A DNA stretch of 64,000 nt from Parietichytrium sp. I65-24A (lineage: Eukaryota; Sar; Bigyra; Thraustochytrida; Thraustochytriidae), in assembly GCA_012862575.1 (NCBI GenBank), contig BLSF01000023.1, positions 434,001-498,000 of the forward strand, given 5' to 3'. Under the pieces are notes generated by a model. It was given only the letters and a program-made list of their open reading frames with translations, was not told the origin of the DNA and searched no databases. The position numbers and the translations under genes are program-made. Below, in pieces: positions 10,643-21,239 of the stretch (its first letter is position 1; each line of letters starts with the position of its first letter).

Positions 10643-10715
10643 GCTTCGATAGCTCAGTTGGTAGAGCATCTGATTCGTAATCAGGAGGTCTCGGGTTCGA
10701 CTCCCGATCGGAGCT
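10643..10715 (+). tRNA. tRNA-Thr (anticodon CGT)
   Basis: The 73-nt sequence folds as a complete cloverleaf. The acceptor stem GCTTCGA pairs with TCGGAGC, the D arm is GCTC/GAGC with loop AGTTGGTA, the anticodon stem TCTGA pairs with TCAGG around loop TTCGTAA, and the T arm is TCGGG-TTCGACT-CCCGA. The anticodon CGT is at 10676-10678 and reads ACG (Thr). The discriminator base is T and CCA is not encoded, both fitting a eukaryotic nuclear tRNA-Thr. No intron is present. A box and B box are intact, and a T-run follows as the pol III terminator. Confidence 0.96.
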
Positions 10716-10718
10716 CTC

Positions 10719-10725
10719 TTTTTTT
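10719..10725 (+). terminator. Pol III oligo-T terminator of tRNA-Thr
   Basis: A run of seven T residues begins four bases after the tRNA 3' end, the usual RNA polymerase III stop. Confidence 0.8.
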
Positions 10726-10819
10726 GGCGCCTGTGGCGGAAGGCTAAGGTTGTCCAGTAATATGCCTTATGGACGTACTCTTGTGTAGCGATGCAGTACC
10801 ACTTTGACCTGGGCTACTG

Positions 10820-10880
10820 CTGAGCTACTGAGCTAATTGAGCTAACATGAGCTAACTGAGCTGAGCTGAGCTGAGCTGTG
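10820..10880. repeat. GAGCT-type simple repeat tract
   Basis: Imperfect GAGCTA units grade into perfect GAGCT units, between the tRNA and the ARM/EF-hand gene. A second small tract of GAATTCA units follows at about 10919-10940. No function is known. Confidence 0.75.
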
Positions 10881-11124
10881 AAAACGAAACGGACAAGAGA
10901 CGAAAAGACCAAATAGCAGAATTCAGAATTCAGAATTCAGGTAATTCGGGTACTGACTGCGAGTACAGTGCGCGCTTGCCTTTTGCCGGCCGAGTGCGGA
11001 GGGATCGTTTGAGTTTGTGCGCTTGACTGCGCCTCGGCGTGCGGACGCGCGCGTATTCAAAAAGACCAGTCGCAACTCGCTAGCCTCTTGCGGGTCGCCA
11101 CGCCTGCACCACCGTTCCGGAAGC

Positions 11125-13869
11125 ATGGATAAAATACTCGAGCTGCTGAGCGACGAAGACACGGCGGATTTGTACGAGCGCCAAGCAGAGCACATCCACG
11201 CCTTCGTCAAGGAGCGCAAAAGCCGAGGGCAAGGAATATACCTTTCCGAGTTTGCAGCTCTCGAAAAGATCATCGTATTATGCGCGGAGCGAGTTGAGGA
11301 AGAAGGTGACTTCGAGGAGCCCCTCGTGCGTTTGCTCATACTATGCCAACTACCATTTCAGCAGAACGGAACGAACGAAAAATTTCGCCAAGCAGATGAG
11401 ATCTGCTCAATGCTTTTGACGCTGAGTTCTTTGCTGCTCAGCAGCAGCACCGCTGTAAAAATCAGCGCCGCGAATGCCTTGTACGAGTTTGTCAAGAACA
11501 GGAAGCTGATAGCCGAGGAGGAAGAAGGCAAAGTGAGCGCTTCAGAGACCAAGGACGACAATGCATTATTAGACCAGAGGCCAGACGAATGGACGTATCA
11601 CCAGTATCTCTTTGAGAAAAGTCGCTCGATGCGACTTGTTGCGGAGGCCGTGCGGAAAGAAGTGGATCACTTGTTCGGTAACGATGTGGACGGGGACGGG
11701 AGAATCAGTGCTGCCGAATATGATCGTGCGTATGGCATTCTGCCTGGTGAAGATGATACCAGACCACAGGTATGTACGGTCAGCCTCATGAAGCTGGTAT
11801 GCGAACTCGCTGCGTACCGAGACAATGCTCTCAGCCTTAACCGAGACGGAGTTCCAGCTTTGCTTGTCAAAGTGGTCTCTCAGCTCATGGACTTTAGAAA
11901 AGAAGAGATAAAGCTCATGATGCAAATTCTTTGGAGTGTACTCGAACACTCGTACGAGAGGATTAGATGCTCACAGGTGTGCTCCAACCGAATGCAGCTT
12001 TTAGACAAATATCGGAACGCAAATGCCTTGTGCTTGCTTGGCAACACGGAGACGATTGGGATGCTTCGCTCGCTGCTTGAGAGAATGCTGGTGGAAGGAT
12101 TTAAGCACTCTGATAAAGAACTGAGGAACGAGGTCCTCATCATAGCAAACCTTTTGGCAAAGAGGGACGGGAACTTGGGTTACTTTGATGAAACGGGATT
12201 TCTATCACTAATCCTTCTATACTCAACTGCAAGTGAGTGCGAACTTCCAACGGGCTGTGAAGAGCAACACTTTGCAACAAACGAGCCAGAAGACCTGGAG
12301 ATGAAAGTATTGATGTGGTACCTCATTGATGAACTTGCTCACAATGCTGGAAATCTTGGCATCATCTCGGAGTCACTGCTCCTCGAGAGCATGTTATTTT
12401 TTCTTGATCCAGAAAAGGAGTCCCATCCATCAAGGCAGAAATGGTCCCCTCAACAACTTCGAGCTCTGAGATTCCACTCCTTGGCTGTGCTTAGCTCTTT
12501 AAGTCCGAAGCTTGCCCCGCGATTCGCAGAAGCCGGTGGTGTTGACATCGTCGTTGAGTTTTTGGCGACCGAGTTTGACGGCCAGAGCGAAGAATTACCT
12601 GATTTGGAGCTATTGGGCAAATCCTTGTCTTTGTTGGTTCAAACGAGTCATCCAAACACGAAGCTTGTCCCCCAGAAAGGTGGAGAGCGGATTGTCAAGC
12701 TGCTGTTGAGCTTTCTGAACCAAAGAAATTCTGGGATTAGATCTTCGGCAATTCTGGTTCTTTCGTTCCTATGCAATGCAGAGCATCCAGAGCTGCTCAA
12801 AGTATTTCGGCGGTCCAAAGGGGTTCAATTATTATGCGACAATTTTTTGGAGCTGAACCGGTCAGATTTTAACTTTTCAGACTCTGTCCTCGTTGCCACA
12901 CTAGCGTGTTTGCACCAGGCCATCACGGCGTGTGAGAAGTCGCTCATGAAGTTCCTCATGAGCGACGGAGTGAAGCGGTTATTGGATTTGGTGGAAGACT
13001 ATGACTCCGCAATGTCGATACAGACTTGTGCGGTCGCAATGCTGGCTGACATTATGTCTGTCGACACGGAGAACACAGTTGAATTCACCTTGCAGTGGTG
13101 CTCGGATCGAACGGGCAGAAATGCTGTGCAGCTGTTGCTTGATCTCTGGATCTCTGATTCCCTGGAGAACCTCGGTCGCCCATCAGGAAATCAACAGTCT
13201 CTTGTGATTGAGAACCCGCAACTGCCTCTCCAACGTGTGGTCCCTGCGCAAGAACCAGCTCAAGGTGAGCGCGACGAGGTAGACTTGCCCCAATCAGCGT
13301 CATCGAAGGTGACAAAACTGTATGAAGCATTGCGAGCGGCCAAGTCCGTCATGCTCCCTGCAGATGAGCAATCTGTGGTGGAAGGTGTTAAACCCCTCGA
13401 TGCAAGAGATAGATTGTACAGTCTGCTTGCCTATCTGGTCGCACCTGTCGAGAGTAGTGCTCAGCTATGGGACTCCCTTTCGCGCGACCACCGAACAATA
13501 TGGCACTTGGTCAAAGAGTACCCTTCTCTCGTACATGGGGAAAAGTGGGCTGCTTTGGAGGCGGATTTAAGCGATAATTGCCTGCGCCCAATATTCTATG
13601 ACCAAGCTTTTATCAGGGCGGAAAGAGCCGCCGCTCAAGATGTTGCTCTTCAGGTGCAAATGTTGCAGCTTCAAGAGCAAGAGCTCAAGCATAGAGACGA
13701 AGATCAGGTAGAAGCTGCGTTCTACGATAGTATTCTAGAGAAGAAGAGGGACCAAGAAGAGGCAAGGAAGGTCAAAACGCAGGTGTCCGTGATGAAACGA
13801 CGGCTGGAACAAAAAGAGAAGCAGAAAGAGATGATTAAAAAGCACTCCATGATACAACAGCACAGTTAA
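11125..13869 (+). CDS. Armadillo-type repeat protein with one EF-hand and a C-terminal coiled coil
   Basis: A 914-aa single-exon protein. The frame extends further upstream, but the only upstream starts are non-ATG codons. The ATG at 11125 gives MDKILELLSDEDTADLYERQ. Most of the chain is alternating amphipathic helices with ARM/HEAT character, such as GIRSSAILVLSFLCNAEHP near 575 and IQTCAVAMLADIM near 635. A canonical EF-hand loop DVDGDGRISAAE lies near residue 190, with Asp at positions 1, 3 and 5 and Glu at position 12, so Ca2+ binding is likely. The last 100 residues are a highly charged coiled coil rich in Gln, Glu and Lys. This order suggests a Ca2+-responsive scaffold. No specific orthologue is recognised, and a vesicle-tether or ciliary role is only a guess. 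Confidence 0.82.
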   Translation: MDKILELLSDEDTADLYERQAEHIHAFVKERKSRGQGIYLSEFAALEKIIVLCAERVEEEGDFEEPLVRLLILCQLPFQQNGTNEKFRQADEICSMLLTLSSLLLSSSTAVKISAANALYEFVKNRKLIAEEEEGKVSASETKDDNALLDQRPDEWTYHQYLFEKSRSMRLVAEAVRKEVDHLFGNDVDGDGRISAAEYDRAYGILPGEDDTRPQVCTVSLMKLVCELAAYRDNALSLNRDGVPALLVKVVSQLMDFRKEEIKLMMQILWSVLEHSYERIRCSQVCSNRMQLLDKYRNANALCLLGNTETIGMLRSLLERMLVEGFKHSDKELRNEVLIIANLLAKRDGNLGYFDETGFLSLILLYSTASECELPTGCEEQHFATNEPEDLEMKVLMWYLIDELAHNAGNLGIISESLLLESMLFFLDPEKESHPSRQKWSPQQLRALRFHSLAVLSSLSPKLAPRFAEAGGVDIVVEFLATEFDGQSEELPDLELLGKSLSLLVQTSHPNTKLVPQKGGERIVKLLLSFLNQRNSGIRSSAILVLSFLCNAEHPELLKVFRRSKGVQLLCDNFLELNRSDFNFSDSVLVATLACLHQAITACEKSLMKFLMSDGVKRLLDLVEDYDSAMSIQTCAVAMLADIMSVDTENTVEFTLQWCSDRTGRNAVQLLLDLWISDSLENLGRPSGNQQSLVIENPQLPLQRVVPAQEPAQGERDEVDLPQSASSKVTKLYEALRAAKSVMLPADEQSVVEGVKPLDARDRLYSLLAYLVAPVESSAQLWDSLSRDHRTIWHLVKEYPSLVHGEKWAALEADLSDNCLRPIFYDQAFIRAERAAAQDVALQVQMLQLQEQELKHRDEDQVEAAFYDSILEKKRDQEEARKVKTQVSVMKRRLEQKEKQKEMIKKHSMIQQHS

Positions 13870-14106
13870 GCTTAGTGACCGAGAGAATGTTCTATAACCC
13901 AATTTGCGTGTAAAAAACTAATTCGTTACTTGATCAAGATTCATGACGCCATTTACGCATTTTTCGGTCTGATGTTGCAGGCACAAAATTATAGTTTTAA
14001 ATATTTGCTGGCCCAACTGGGCAAATGCTGGAAACATTTGTGATTTCAAGTGACTCATGTTTCGGCGCATCTTTATCCACTCTCTAAACGCTTTTACACC
14101 ACAGAT

Positions 14107-15810
14107 TTATTCAGAGAAGAGCCCTTGCGTTGGTTCAAAAAGCAGAAACTTTTCAACGGGAATACCAGCTTCGCTGAGCACACGTCGTGACGGAGGAACA
14201 TCGAAACTTGACGAGATCGACAAGAGCAGCCGAAGCAAATAACAATACGTATCTTCCGCGCGAAGCCTCGTGCGAAACATATCAGCTGCATTTTGTGCTG
14301 TCCGTTTCGCCAACAAATTGATTTCTTTGTCTTCTACCAGACAGGCACGCTGCCGATCCAAGTCTTGAAGGTCAAGTGAGACCGGCAAGTAGTGAACCCA
14401 TGGCTGAAGCAAGGAGTAGTAAAACTCGCGATAGGAAAAAGCCGACTCCACCCAAAGGAGTAGCGAGGCTGATGTGAGCTGCAGAGCCAGGCCCCAGCTC
14501 GCTGTGTTGCCGTCGCAATGCAATAAATACTTGAAGCTGCAGAACCATCTCGGACTAATCTTTTCTGCCCGGTGTTGTGTCAGCAACTCGTGAAATTCAG
14601 CACCAGAGTTTCGGGAGAGCCTTCCGTCCAAAAATGACACGTTATAACCGGGGTGATTTGCGAATTTTGCGATGATGTTGAATCTTGGCAAGAACCTGAG
14701 AGAGTTTCGATTATTCGGTATGCCGGTAGGGCTACCTCGCCAGAAAACGATATCTTTTCTTGCATTCCACGGAGTTGCTACAGCAGCGCGCGCTTTCGGA
14801 CTGTCCATATCTTTCCCTACCCGTGAGAAATCTGCAGGGTTGTCCGAGCGCTGAATCAACGGATGTGCGGTTGCTTCAACAAAAGGACCAGTCGGAAACA
14901 AAAGTGTTGGCTGCCCTTGGGTACCAACATAACGTACAATTCCGGGCAGAGGCTCAAAGTACTCACTTTTGCTCGCGGGCACAGCAAAATCGCTATTCGA
15001 AAATGCATACAAAACGGGCGGCAGTCGAACCATACAAGCCAAATTAGCGAGCAATTTCATTTTAGCGCCCCATAGCCGTGATCCAGATATCTTGGCTTTA
15101 CATGGCAGAAAACGCGGGTTCGCATCCTCATCCACCCATATCAAAGCATCTACCAGCTCACGCTTGCAGTAGTCCCAGAGTTGCGACGCCTCAAGTTTGG
15201 AAAGATGAAGTAAGCGCATGGACTCTGACAGCTCTGGTTCCCTCGCTGCACACTTTGCTTTGCAGACAAATGTGCTCGGATCAATTCTTTGCTTGCAAGC
15301 TTTCGGGCCGGTCACTGCAGCCTTGAGCATCTTCGCAAGCGGTGCCGGCTCGACCTTTTGCGCTTCGCAGGCTTGAAGCCATCTTCCAATATCAAAGTCT
15401 CTTGGCTTCATTTCTATTCCTTGGCGCGAGTCGCGATCGTTTGTTTGCATGTCGTGCGCCGCTAAGGCGGCTTCCCACGCCTCTTTCATCTCCTTGCAAA
15501 ACCGAGAATCGAAGGTGGCTTGGTCTCCTAAAATTTCCCGCTCGTACCTCAACTCAGTTCCTGCTTTTGTTCTTTGCAGAGAACCCTCCGCTCTCTCTTG
15601 GCCCAGGGTTCCCGCCTTTGTATTTGGCGCTGCCTCTGACCTAGCTTGCTCGAATCCATGGTGCGCTTTGATGCTGTGCTGTCTGGAGGTGCTGACCGAG
15701 TTGGACAACCCGAGCCCGAGTCGGTACGTTTGCCAAACAGAAATGACCAAAAGCGAGATGCCAACCCAACGCCACTGCTTGAGCAGCCTCCTGAACCACG
15801 CTTTTGGCAT
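14107..15810 (-). CDS. Glycosyltransferase family 90 (CAP10/POGLUT-like), type II membrane protein
   Basis: A 567-aa single-exon protein. Residues about 13-33 form a single N-terminal hydrophobic anchor after a basic tip (RRLLKQWRW), giving a type II Golgi/ER topology. The luminal C-terminal half has the CAP10/GT90 signature: FWRGSPTG at 357-364 followed by NRNSLRFLPRF, then KYLLHCDGNTASWGLALQL, then a hydrophobic strand, and finally PWVHYLPVSLDLQDL. Known members transfer xylose or glucose to proteins or glycans. The donor and acceptor here are unknown, but xylosylation of secreted polysaccharide or glycoprotein is reasonable. The stem region, about 35-130, is Ser/Glu-rich and low in conservation signals. 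It is convergent with the ARM/EF-hand gene with a 237-bp gap. Confidence 0.85.
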   Translation of the reverse strand: MPKAWFRRLLKQWRWVGISLLVISVWQTYRLGLGLSNSVSTSRQHSIKAHHGFEQARSEAAPNTKAGTLGQERAEGSLQRTKAGTELRYEREILGDQATFDSRFCKEMKEAWEAALAAHDMQTNDRDSRQGIEMKPRDFDIGRWLQACEAQKVEPAPLAKMLKAAVTGPKACKQRIDPSTFVCKAKCAAREPELSESMRLLHLSKLEASQLWDYCKRELVDALIWVDEDANPRFLPCKAKISGSRLWGAKMKLLANLACMVRLPPVLYAFSNSDFAVPASKSEYFEPLPGIVRYVGTQGQPTLLFPTGPFVEATAHPLIQRSDNPADFSRVGKDMDSPKARAAVATPWNARKDIVFWRGSPTGIPNNRNSLRFLPRFNIIAKFANHPGYNVSFLDGRLSRNSGAEFHELLTQHRAEKISPRWFCSFKYLLHCDGNTASWGLALQLTSASLLLWVESAFSYREFYYSLLQPWVHYLPVSLDLQDLDRQRACLVEDKEINLLAKRTAQNAADMFRTRLRAEDTYCYLLRLLLSISSSFDVPPSRRVLSEAGIPVEKFLLFEPTQGLFSE

Positions 15811-16143
15811 CCTAAAGAGTCTCGTGATATTGTCGACTGAGGTGTTTGCAATCGCACTCCGCTCGCGAAGGTTGCAGTGTTTCGAATGCTATCGAAAAGC
15901 CTTATGAGGGGCCTAACGGCAGTGTTCCGGGACAATGCCCTTGTCGGTGTTTGATGTTCTGTGGCACTTGCCGAGATCGCAAAAGTCGCTGAAGAGTATA
16001 GAAAGCACGACTGTCGTCGTCGCAAGAGCCGGAGAGCGCGCCAAGAGAAGTTCCACTCGCAAGTACGGGTGTGGATCTCGTTGACAAAGAAAAGAGGGAA
16101 GGATCAGGGTGAAATAAATCATGTTATTGGAAAAGAGAGAAAG
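15811..16143. other. Intergenic gap between two minus-strand genes
   Basis: This should contain the 5' region of the GT90 gene and the 3' end of the cystathionine beta-synthase gene. Overlapping open frames are shadows of GT90 coding sequence. Nothing else is seen. Confidence 0.45.
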
Positions 16144-17673
16144 TTACTCGCTCTTGTCAGTGATGTAACGGAGCAAGTCCACGCGGGAGACAATTCCAGT
16201 GATCATGTACTTGGACTGTTCAGAGCCGTCCGCTCCGTAGCAAGACTGCATCTGGGTCACCAAGGCGAAGTGATCATTATCGAAGATCTGGGCAAGCTGC
16301 CAAAGCGGAGTGCTCATAGTCACCTGCTTGAACTGTTTGTACAAAGCCTTCCTCACGCTATCATCAGGGCTGATCGACTTGCGCAATAGCAAGCTGTTCA
16401 TGTTACCAGACGTGACGACGCCATCGATTCCACCATCCTCTGCGATGACTGGGAGCTGATCAAAGTTCTTGTTCTCCAAGATCTGCACAGCCTGGCGCAC
16501 AGTGACATCAGCTGTGATGGTGCACGGGGTAGATGGATGCAAATCTGCAACGGTCTTCTTGGACCACCACTCGCTCATATCCACAGAGTCCAAAGGAGGC
16601 ATGTACCCGTTATCGATCATCCACTTGTCGTTGAGAAATTTGCTCATGTAGTTACGCACGCTGTCAGGAAGCACAACCACGCAACGTTGGCCCTCCTTCA
16701 GGTCCTTGGCAGCCTGAAGAGCACCGTACAAAGCGGACCCGCTGGAGCCTCCGCACAAGAGTCCCTCTTCGCGGATTAGGCGGCGAGCCAGCAAAAAGCT
16801 ATCCTTGTCGTTGGACTTGACCCATTTGTCGACGAGATCGCGCTTGAGAACCTCGGGAATGAAGTCGTAGCCGATGCCCTCCACCTTGTATGGCTTGAGG
16901 CGGTCTTCGTCGTTCAAGTTCTCGGGCACACTGAAACGAAATACCTGTTAGACCACCCATGATTGTCTGCGACTTGTTCGCTCGCAACGTGGAGCTGTTG
17001 ATGAAACTTACGCTAGAATAGAACCAACCGGATCGACACCAACAACGACAATCCCTGGGATCTTTTCCTTGAGCTTCTTGGCAATACCACTGATGGTGCC
17101 TCCGGTCCCTGCGCCCATGACAACCATGTCGATCTTGCCTCCAGTCTGGCGAATAATTTCTTCTGCGGTTCCGTCGTAATGAGCGAGCGGATTGGAGGTG
17201 TTGGCGTACTGATCCAAAATGTGAGAGTTTGGAATTTCGCTGTTGAGCCGTTTCGCGACTCCAATATGGGACTCGGGCGAGTCAAATGCTGCTTCCGTTG
17301 GGGTACGAATAATTTCAGCTCCAAGAGCCTTCAAGACATCAACTTTTTCTTGACTCATCTTCTCCGGCAGGGTGATAATCATTCTGTAGCCTTTGATAGC
17401 TGCGGCGAGAGCAAGCCCGATCCCGGTGTTACCTGAAGTTGGCTCGATAAGAGTATCGCCTGGCTTGATGCGTCCAGACTTTTCGGCGTCTTCGATCATA
17501 CGAAGTCCAATGCGGTCTTTCACAGAGCCACCGCTATTGAAGAACTCGCACTTTGCAAGGATATCACACTTGATGCCCTCCTCTTTGCCGATTCGGTTAA
17601 GCCGAACCAAAGGCGTGCGACCAATGTTCTCCAAAATGGTGTCCATGACACACTCATCAACTGGTGGCGGCAT
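16144..17673 (-). CDS. CBS: Cystathionine beta-synthase
   Basis: Two exons, 17673-17012 and 16930-16144, with an 81-bp intron (GTAAGT to TTTCAG), give 482 aa. The splice joins VGSILA to VPENLN in frame. The catalytic domain has the PLP lysine K52 in NSGGSVKDR, the TSGNTG loop at 79-84, the glycine-rich phosphate loop [10 protein letters not shown] at 188-196 and GGSSGSAL. The C-terminal third carries two CBS (Bateman) motifs separated by [11 protein letters not shown], the regulatory module that distinguishes CBS from plain cysteine synthase. There is no N-terminal heme-binding Cys-Pro-His extension, so it resembles the yeast or protist enzyme. It condenses serine and homocysteine to cystathionine in transsulfuration. 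Confidence 0.93.
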
Positions 17674-18822
17674 TGCTTTTCTGCATTCGTCAAATTCATA
17701 TGCGCGTTAGTTTTCCTTCCACAAAACCTCGCGAACTAAAGTCCTCGCCCACAACCCCTCAGCCTACCGCCTACCGCCCCACGCGCTTCCGCGGTGGCCT
17801 TCATGCCCACTTACTCGCTCATCTTTCCAAGTTCGCTCAAATCTCCGAAGATCCTCTCTGACGTTCGCTGTCTGCCCGCGCTCTATCAATCGCCCAACGT
17901 TTGTGAGCGTTTGCAAAGTGGTTGGCTCTCTCTCGTGCGCTTCTCTCAGGCTCTCACTGACTCCACTTGATTCATCCGCTACGTGCGCTGCTAATTGTAA
18001 AGCATAGGAGCACCTTGCTGTGAATACTGTGAATAGTATTCTTCGCGCAATCCTATGCTTGACTCATGTAATCGTACGTCCCACTACCAGAATCCCTGGC
18101 CGCACTAGCCCGCGATCCTTTTAGAGTTTGCAGCATTTGCGACGTAAGAGCACGAGTTCGGCTAGCATTATTCCTGAGCTGGTACCTAGTAGCACGGGTT
18201 CATTCTCGGAAAGTTTATGCTCGTGCTAGTAGGTGTTAGTGCTCAGTAGTGTACGCATACAGCCAGGGGTGTCAGTGAGGGCTAGTACTCAGTACCGGTT
18301 ATACCTTCCAAAGACTCTCCAGAAGTTGAGATAATTTTGTGCCTATGGAGTAGGTGCCATAGGTGCCTCGGTAAACGCCTCCTTCCACCGCACATCACCC
18401 CACATCACTTCTCGAGCTACGAGAATCGCAATCGATGATCATCAATCATCAATCATCAATCAATGATCTTGATCTTGATATATCTTGATGATCTTGATAT
18501 TGATCGGTGGACCAGCTTGACCAGCCTACCGAGAAGCTCTTGGCGCGATTTGGCGCGCGGTGGCACTCTGGCAAGTTCATGCAAGCTCACAAAGTTCACT
18601 CTCAGATTTGCAAAGTTACTTACTGTTAGTGATTTTAGCATATCATACTGACTGTGGGAAGATTCCATTTGTGAGTACTGGCTGTGAGTACACCCGAGGA
18701 TAGGAGGTGAGGATAGGTGAGGATGGTGAGGAGGTCAAGGAAAAGACAGCAAGTGAGCTTATCAAGGAAGCGCAAAGGCGAAAGACTTTAGATACTCTGA
18801 GCCGAATGACCCTGTTGAACGC
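17674..18822. other. Divergent intergenic region
   Basis: About 1.15 kb between divergent genes. A full copy of the recurring palindrome GTACTCAGTACCGG is at 18285-18298. An ATCA/TTGATC simple-repeat tract lies at 18437-18505. No open frame with a recognisable domain and no RNA gene is seen. Confidence 0.5.
18437..18505. repeat. ATCA / TTGATC simple-repeat tract
   Basis: Repeated ATCA units run into alternating GATCTTGAT and TTGATAT units, with local inverted-repeat potential. It lies in the divergent promoter region upstream of the OTU gene. Confidence 0.8.
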
Positions 18823-19725
18823 ATGGGCAAAGGTAAAAAGAAGCATGGCAAAGCGAACAACAAGCATGAGGTCGGGGACCACGAGCGCGTAGAGGAAGCA
18901 AGGGCTCGGAGGGGGAAAGCAAAGTCCAAGGCCCCGAGAGCAAAGAAAAGTGCGAAAGGACTCACAGACGACGATGGCCTTTTCCAGGAAAAGCTCGGAG
19001 CGCTCGGGCTGCAGTTCTTGCCGATGGCGAATGACGGGAACTGCTTGTTCAGATCTGTGAGCTACCAGCTGTCAGGCTCACAAGACGACCACACAAATCT
19101 TCGTCTTGCAGCTGTCAAAGTCTTGGAGGACAACGAAGACTACTTCAAGCCCTTCGTTGAAGATGACGAATCTTTTGAGGAATACTGCGAGAAGATGAAG
19201 AATGATGCGGAGTGGGGCGGCGAGATGGAGCTTGTTGCCTTGTCCCGCTTCACGAGGTCGGCATTTATAATTCATAGCTTGCTTGGCTCAGCCTACAGCG
19301 TGGACGACATTCAAAATTCTGACGCAACGCGCGAAAGAGACATCCACATCTCCTACCACGACGAATCGCACTACAATGCCGTGCGTAGTCTTGACGACGA
19401 CCTGCTTGGCCCGAGTTTGGCAATTAAGCTCAATCCAGACATTCAGAAATACGAGCCATACGAGCATGTCCCCAAAGCAGTCGAGGAAAAACGCAGCCGA
19501 TCTGCTCGAAAACTCAAGAAACAGTCCAAGAAAGGAACGTCAAAGAAACGCGATCAAACATCGGCACCATCAGAGTGCCGCCCTGCGCTCGAATCTCAAG
19601 CTGTTGATCGCATTTCCGCTGACACCAGCTATGCAAATAAAGAACACATCGCGAGGATTTTAAAAGATATGGAGGACGACGAGGAATCCACGATTGACTT
19701 CATCAAGGAACTCAATATTTCTTGA
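18823..19725 (+). CDS. OTU-domain deubiquitinase (OTUD3-like)
   Basis: A 300-aa single-exon cysteine protease. The catalytic triad is visible: D71 and C74 in ANDGNCLFRSVSYQL, and H183 in HDESHYNAV. Between them lie RLAAVKVLEDNEDYF, WGGEMELVALSR and typical OTU core strands. The N-terminal 50 residues are Lys/Arg-rich (KGKKKHGK, RGKAKSKAPRAKK), probably nuclear or RNA-associated and disordered. The C-terminal tail has a Lys/Ser-rich stretch and an acidic helix with EDDEESTIDFIKEL. Domain order and length fit OTUD3/OTU2-like enzymes, which cleave polyubiquitin chains. It is convergent with the beta-propeller gene. Confidence 0.88.
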   Translation: MGKGKKKHGKANNKHEVGDHERVEEARARRGKAKSKAPRAKKSAKGLTDDDGLFQEKLGALGLQFLPMANDGNCLFRSVSYQLSGSQDDHTNLRLAAVKVLEDNEDYFKPFVEDDESFEEYCEKMKNDAEWGGEMELVALSRFTRSAFIIHSLLGSAYSVDDIQNSDATRERDIHISYHDESHYNAVRSLDDDLLGPSLAIKLNPDIQKYEPYEHVPKAVEEKRSRSARKLKKQSKKGTSKKRDQTSAPSECRPALESQAVDRISADTSYANKEHIARILKDMEDDEESTIDFIKELNIS

Positions 19726-19940
19726 GCCGCGCGCTTCTAGCTGCCAGTAGAGGGCTACTATCTAGGTGGTGGCGGTCTTTCTGTTGGCCACTGCGCGGCG
19801 TGGCGCCCTGAGAAAGGAAAGAAGATTTTTCACGAAGTTAGATCCAGGGCTGTTTTAACCAGTAAATTACAAACTTAAAATACTGACAGCAAGTTGTGAT
19901 TGTGTGCTAGGTCCCCGAATCAGTCCACTTGTAGCGGCTC

Positions 19941-21239
19941 TCACTCATCGTCCTCAAAGTCTTGCGGGCAGCAGGCCACAAAGTTGGGGGAAGGCACCGG
20001 GTAAGCCCCTCCAGGCACAAGTTTTCCACTCGCTGTGTTGAACGAAAATACGACCAGAGAATCCGAGTCTTGATTGGCAACAATTAGCCACTGGCCAGAT
20101 TTGTCAAACTGGAAATGACGCGGCGTGGAGCCCTTAGTATGGGTCCAACCAACCAGAGACAACCGGCCAGCATTTTTCTCCTTGATCCTGAAAACAGTCA
20201 TGCTGTTGTGTCCTCGGTTGGACACTATGACATAGCGCCCACTGGGATGGCATGTAATTCTTCCACAAGTGTTGTTTCCCGGATCAAATGCATCTGGAAT
20301 GGTGGAGATGCACTGAAGTGGGGTCAAAGTATGCCCTTTAAGAGTGTCGAGCTCTACTTTGCCGCCAGCTGCGGCAATAGATTCGATGGTAGGTCTGCAG
20401 ACAGCAAAGACCGCCACTCGTGAAGAAATCTCGTTGATAACGTAGCACACAGGTAGAGTTTGGTGGAACTCGAGGTACCTCGGACCGTGTACCTTCCCAG
20501 GGATTCCAACAGGGATATCGCCAATCTTATGAAGCTTCCCGCTCTCTCTGTCAAAGTAGAGCTCGTGAATCACGTCCATTCCAAGGTCTGGAACATATGC
20601 GATGCATCCAAGATACGGGTCCAGGACAATGGCATGTGTGTGTGGATCAATCTGGCGCTCGCGCTGTGTAGAAGGGTCATTCTTAGAGTGCGCGCCCTTC
20701 TTTTTCGGGGCTGCCATGGCCATTTGAGGTGCGTCCAGGCCTTTCGGGTGATACAGAGCACAAATTGGCTGCAAAACGCCGCTTTCACTCTCTATCGGCA
20801 GGGTAGCGACGGAACTCGACCAGTAATTCACCAGGAGCATATACTTTGCCGCCTTGTCAATAGTCAAGTAACAGGTTGAGGTGCCCCCCGCGTCAACGTG
20901 TCCCAAATCGGAGAGTTGTCCAGTCGCCCGATCAAACGAGAAGGAGTACACTTTACCATTCTCCATCAAGCTCTCTGTGCAAGAATAGAGCACATTAGTG
21001 TCCCTGTGAAAACGCGTAAAAGCAAGGTTCTTTGGGCCTTGCGTCATGCTCAAAAGAGTCATGGACCCATCTTCCACATCGAGCCGAAACGTGTAAAACG
21101 AATACACACTCTCCTGGCCCCTGGGGTCGTGCGCCAGCTCTGAGTGGCATGTGTAGCACGACACCACCACAAGTGGCCCTGACTTGGGGTCGGCCACGCA
21201 CTTTGTCACCGCGATCTTGTCCCACGACGACTTGTCCAT
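19941..21239 (-). CDS. Lactonase-family beta-propeller (6-phosphogluconolactonase-type)
   Basis: A 432-aa single-exon protein from ATG 21239. An upstream in-frame extension has no ATG. It is a seven-bladed beta-propeller of the YbhE/Pgl and CMLE family, shown by recurring blade motifs such as HPSGRYVIVSNRGHNSM, TPRHFQFDKSGQWLIVAN and DPYLGCIAYVPDLGMDVI. Bacterial relatives hydrolyse 6-phosphogluconolactone in the oxidative pentose phosphate pathway, while fungal ones cyclise muconate. The exact substrate cannot be read from sequence. A Lys-rich loop (APKKKGAHSKND) interrupts a blade near residue 195. No targeting peptide is apparent. The GTACTCAGTACC palindrome core at 21343-21353 lies about 110 bp upstream of the start. 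Confidence 0.82.
   Translation of the reverse strand: MDKSSWDKIAVTKCVADPKSGPLVVVSCYTCHSELAHDPRGQESVYSFYTFRLDVEDGSMTLLSMTQGPKNLAFTRFHRDTNVLYSCTESLMENGKVYSFSFDRATGQLSDLGHVDAGGTSTCYLTIDKAAKYMLLVNYWSSSVATLPIESESGVLQPICALYHPKGLDAPQMAMAAPKKKGAHSKNDPSTQRERQIDPHTHAIVLDPYLGCIAYVPDLGMDVIHELYFDRESGKLHKIGDIPVGIPGKVHGPRYLEFHQTLPVCYVINEISSRVAVFAVCRPTIESIAAAGGKVELDTLKGHTLTPLQCISTIPDAFDPGNNTCGRITCHPSGRYVIVSNRGHNSMTVFRIKEKNAGRLSLVGWTHTKGSTPRHFQFDKSGQWLIVANQDSDSLVVFSFNTASGKLVPGGAYPVPSPNFVACCPQDFEDDE

Larger units (their letters stand above)
10246..11124. other. Intergenic region containing tRNA-Thr and short tandem repeats
   Basis: This gap lies between the divergent fluoride exporter and ARM/EF-hand genes. 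Apart from the tRNA it holds three short simple-repeat tracts: GACCT units, GAGCT units and GAATTCA units. The open frames at 10153-10482 and similar are not supported by any motif. Confidence 0.6.
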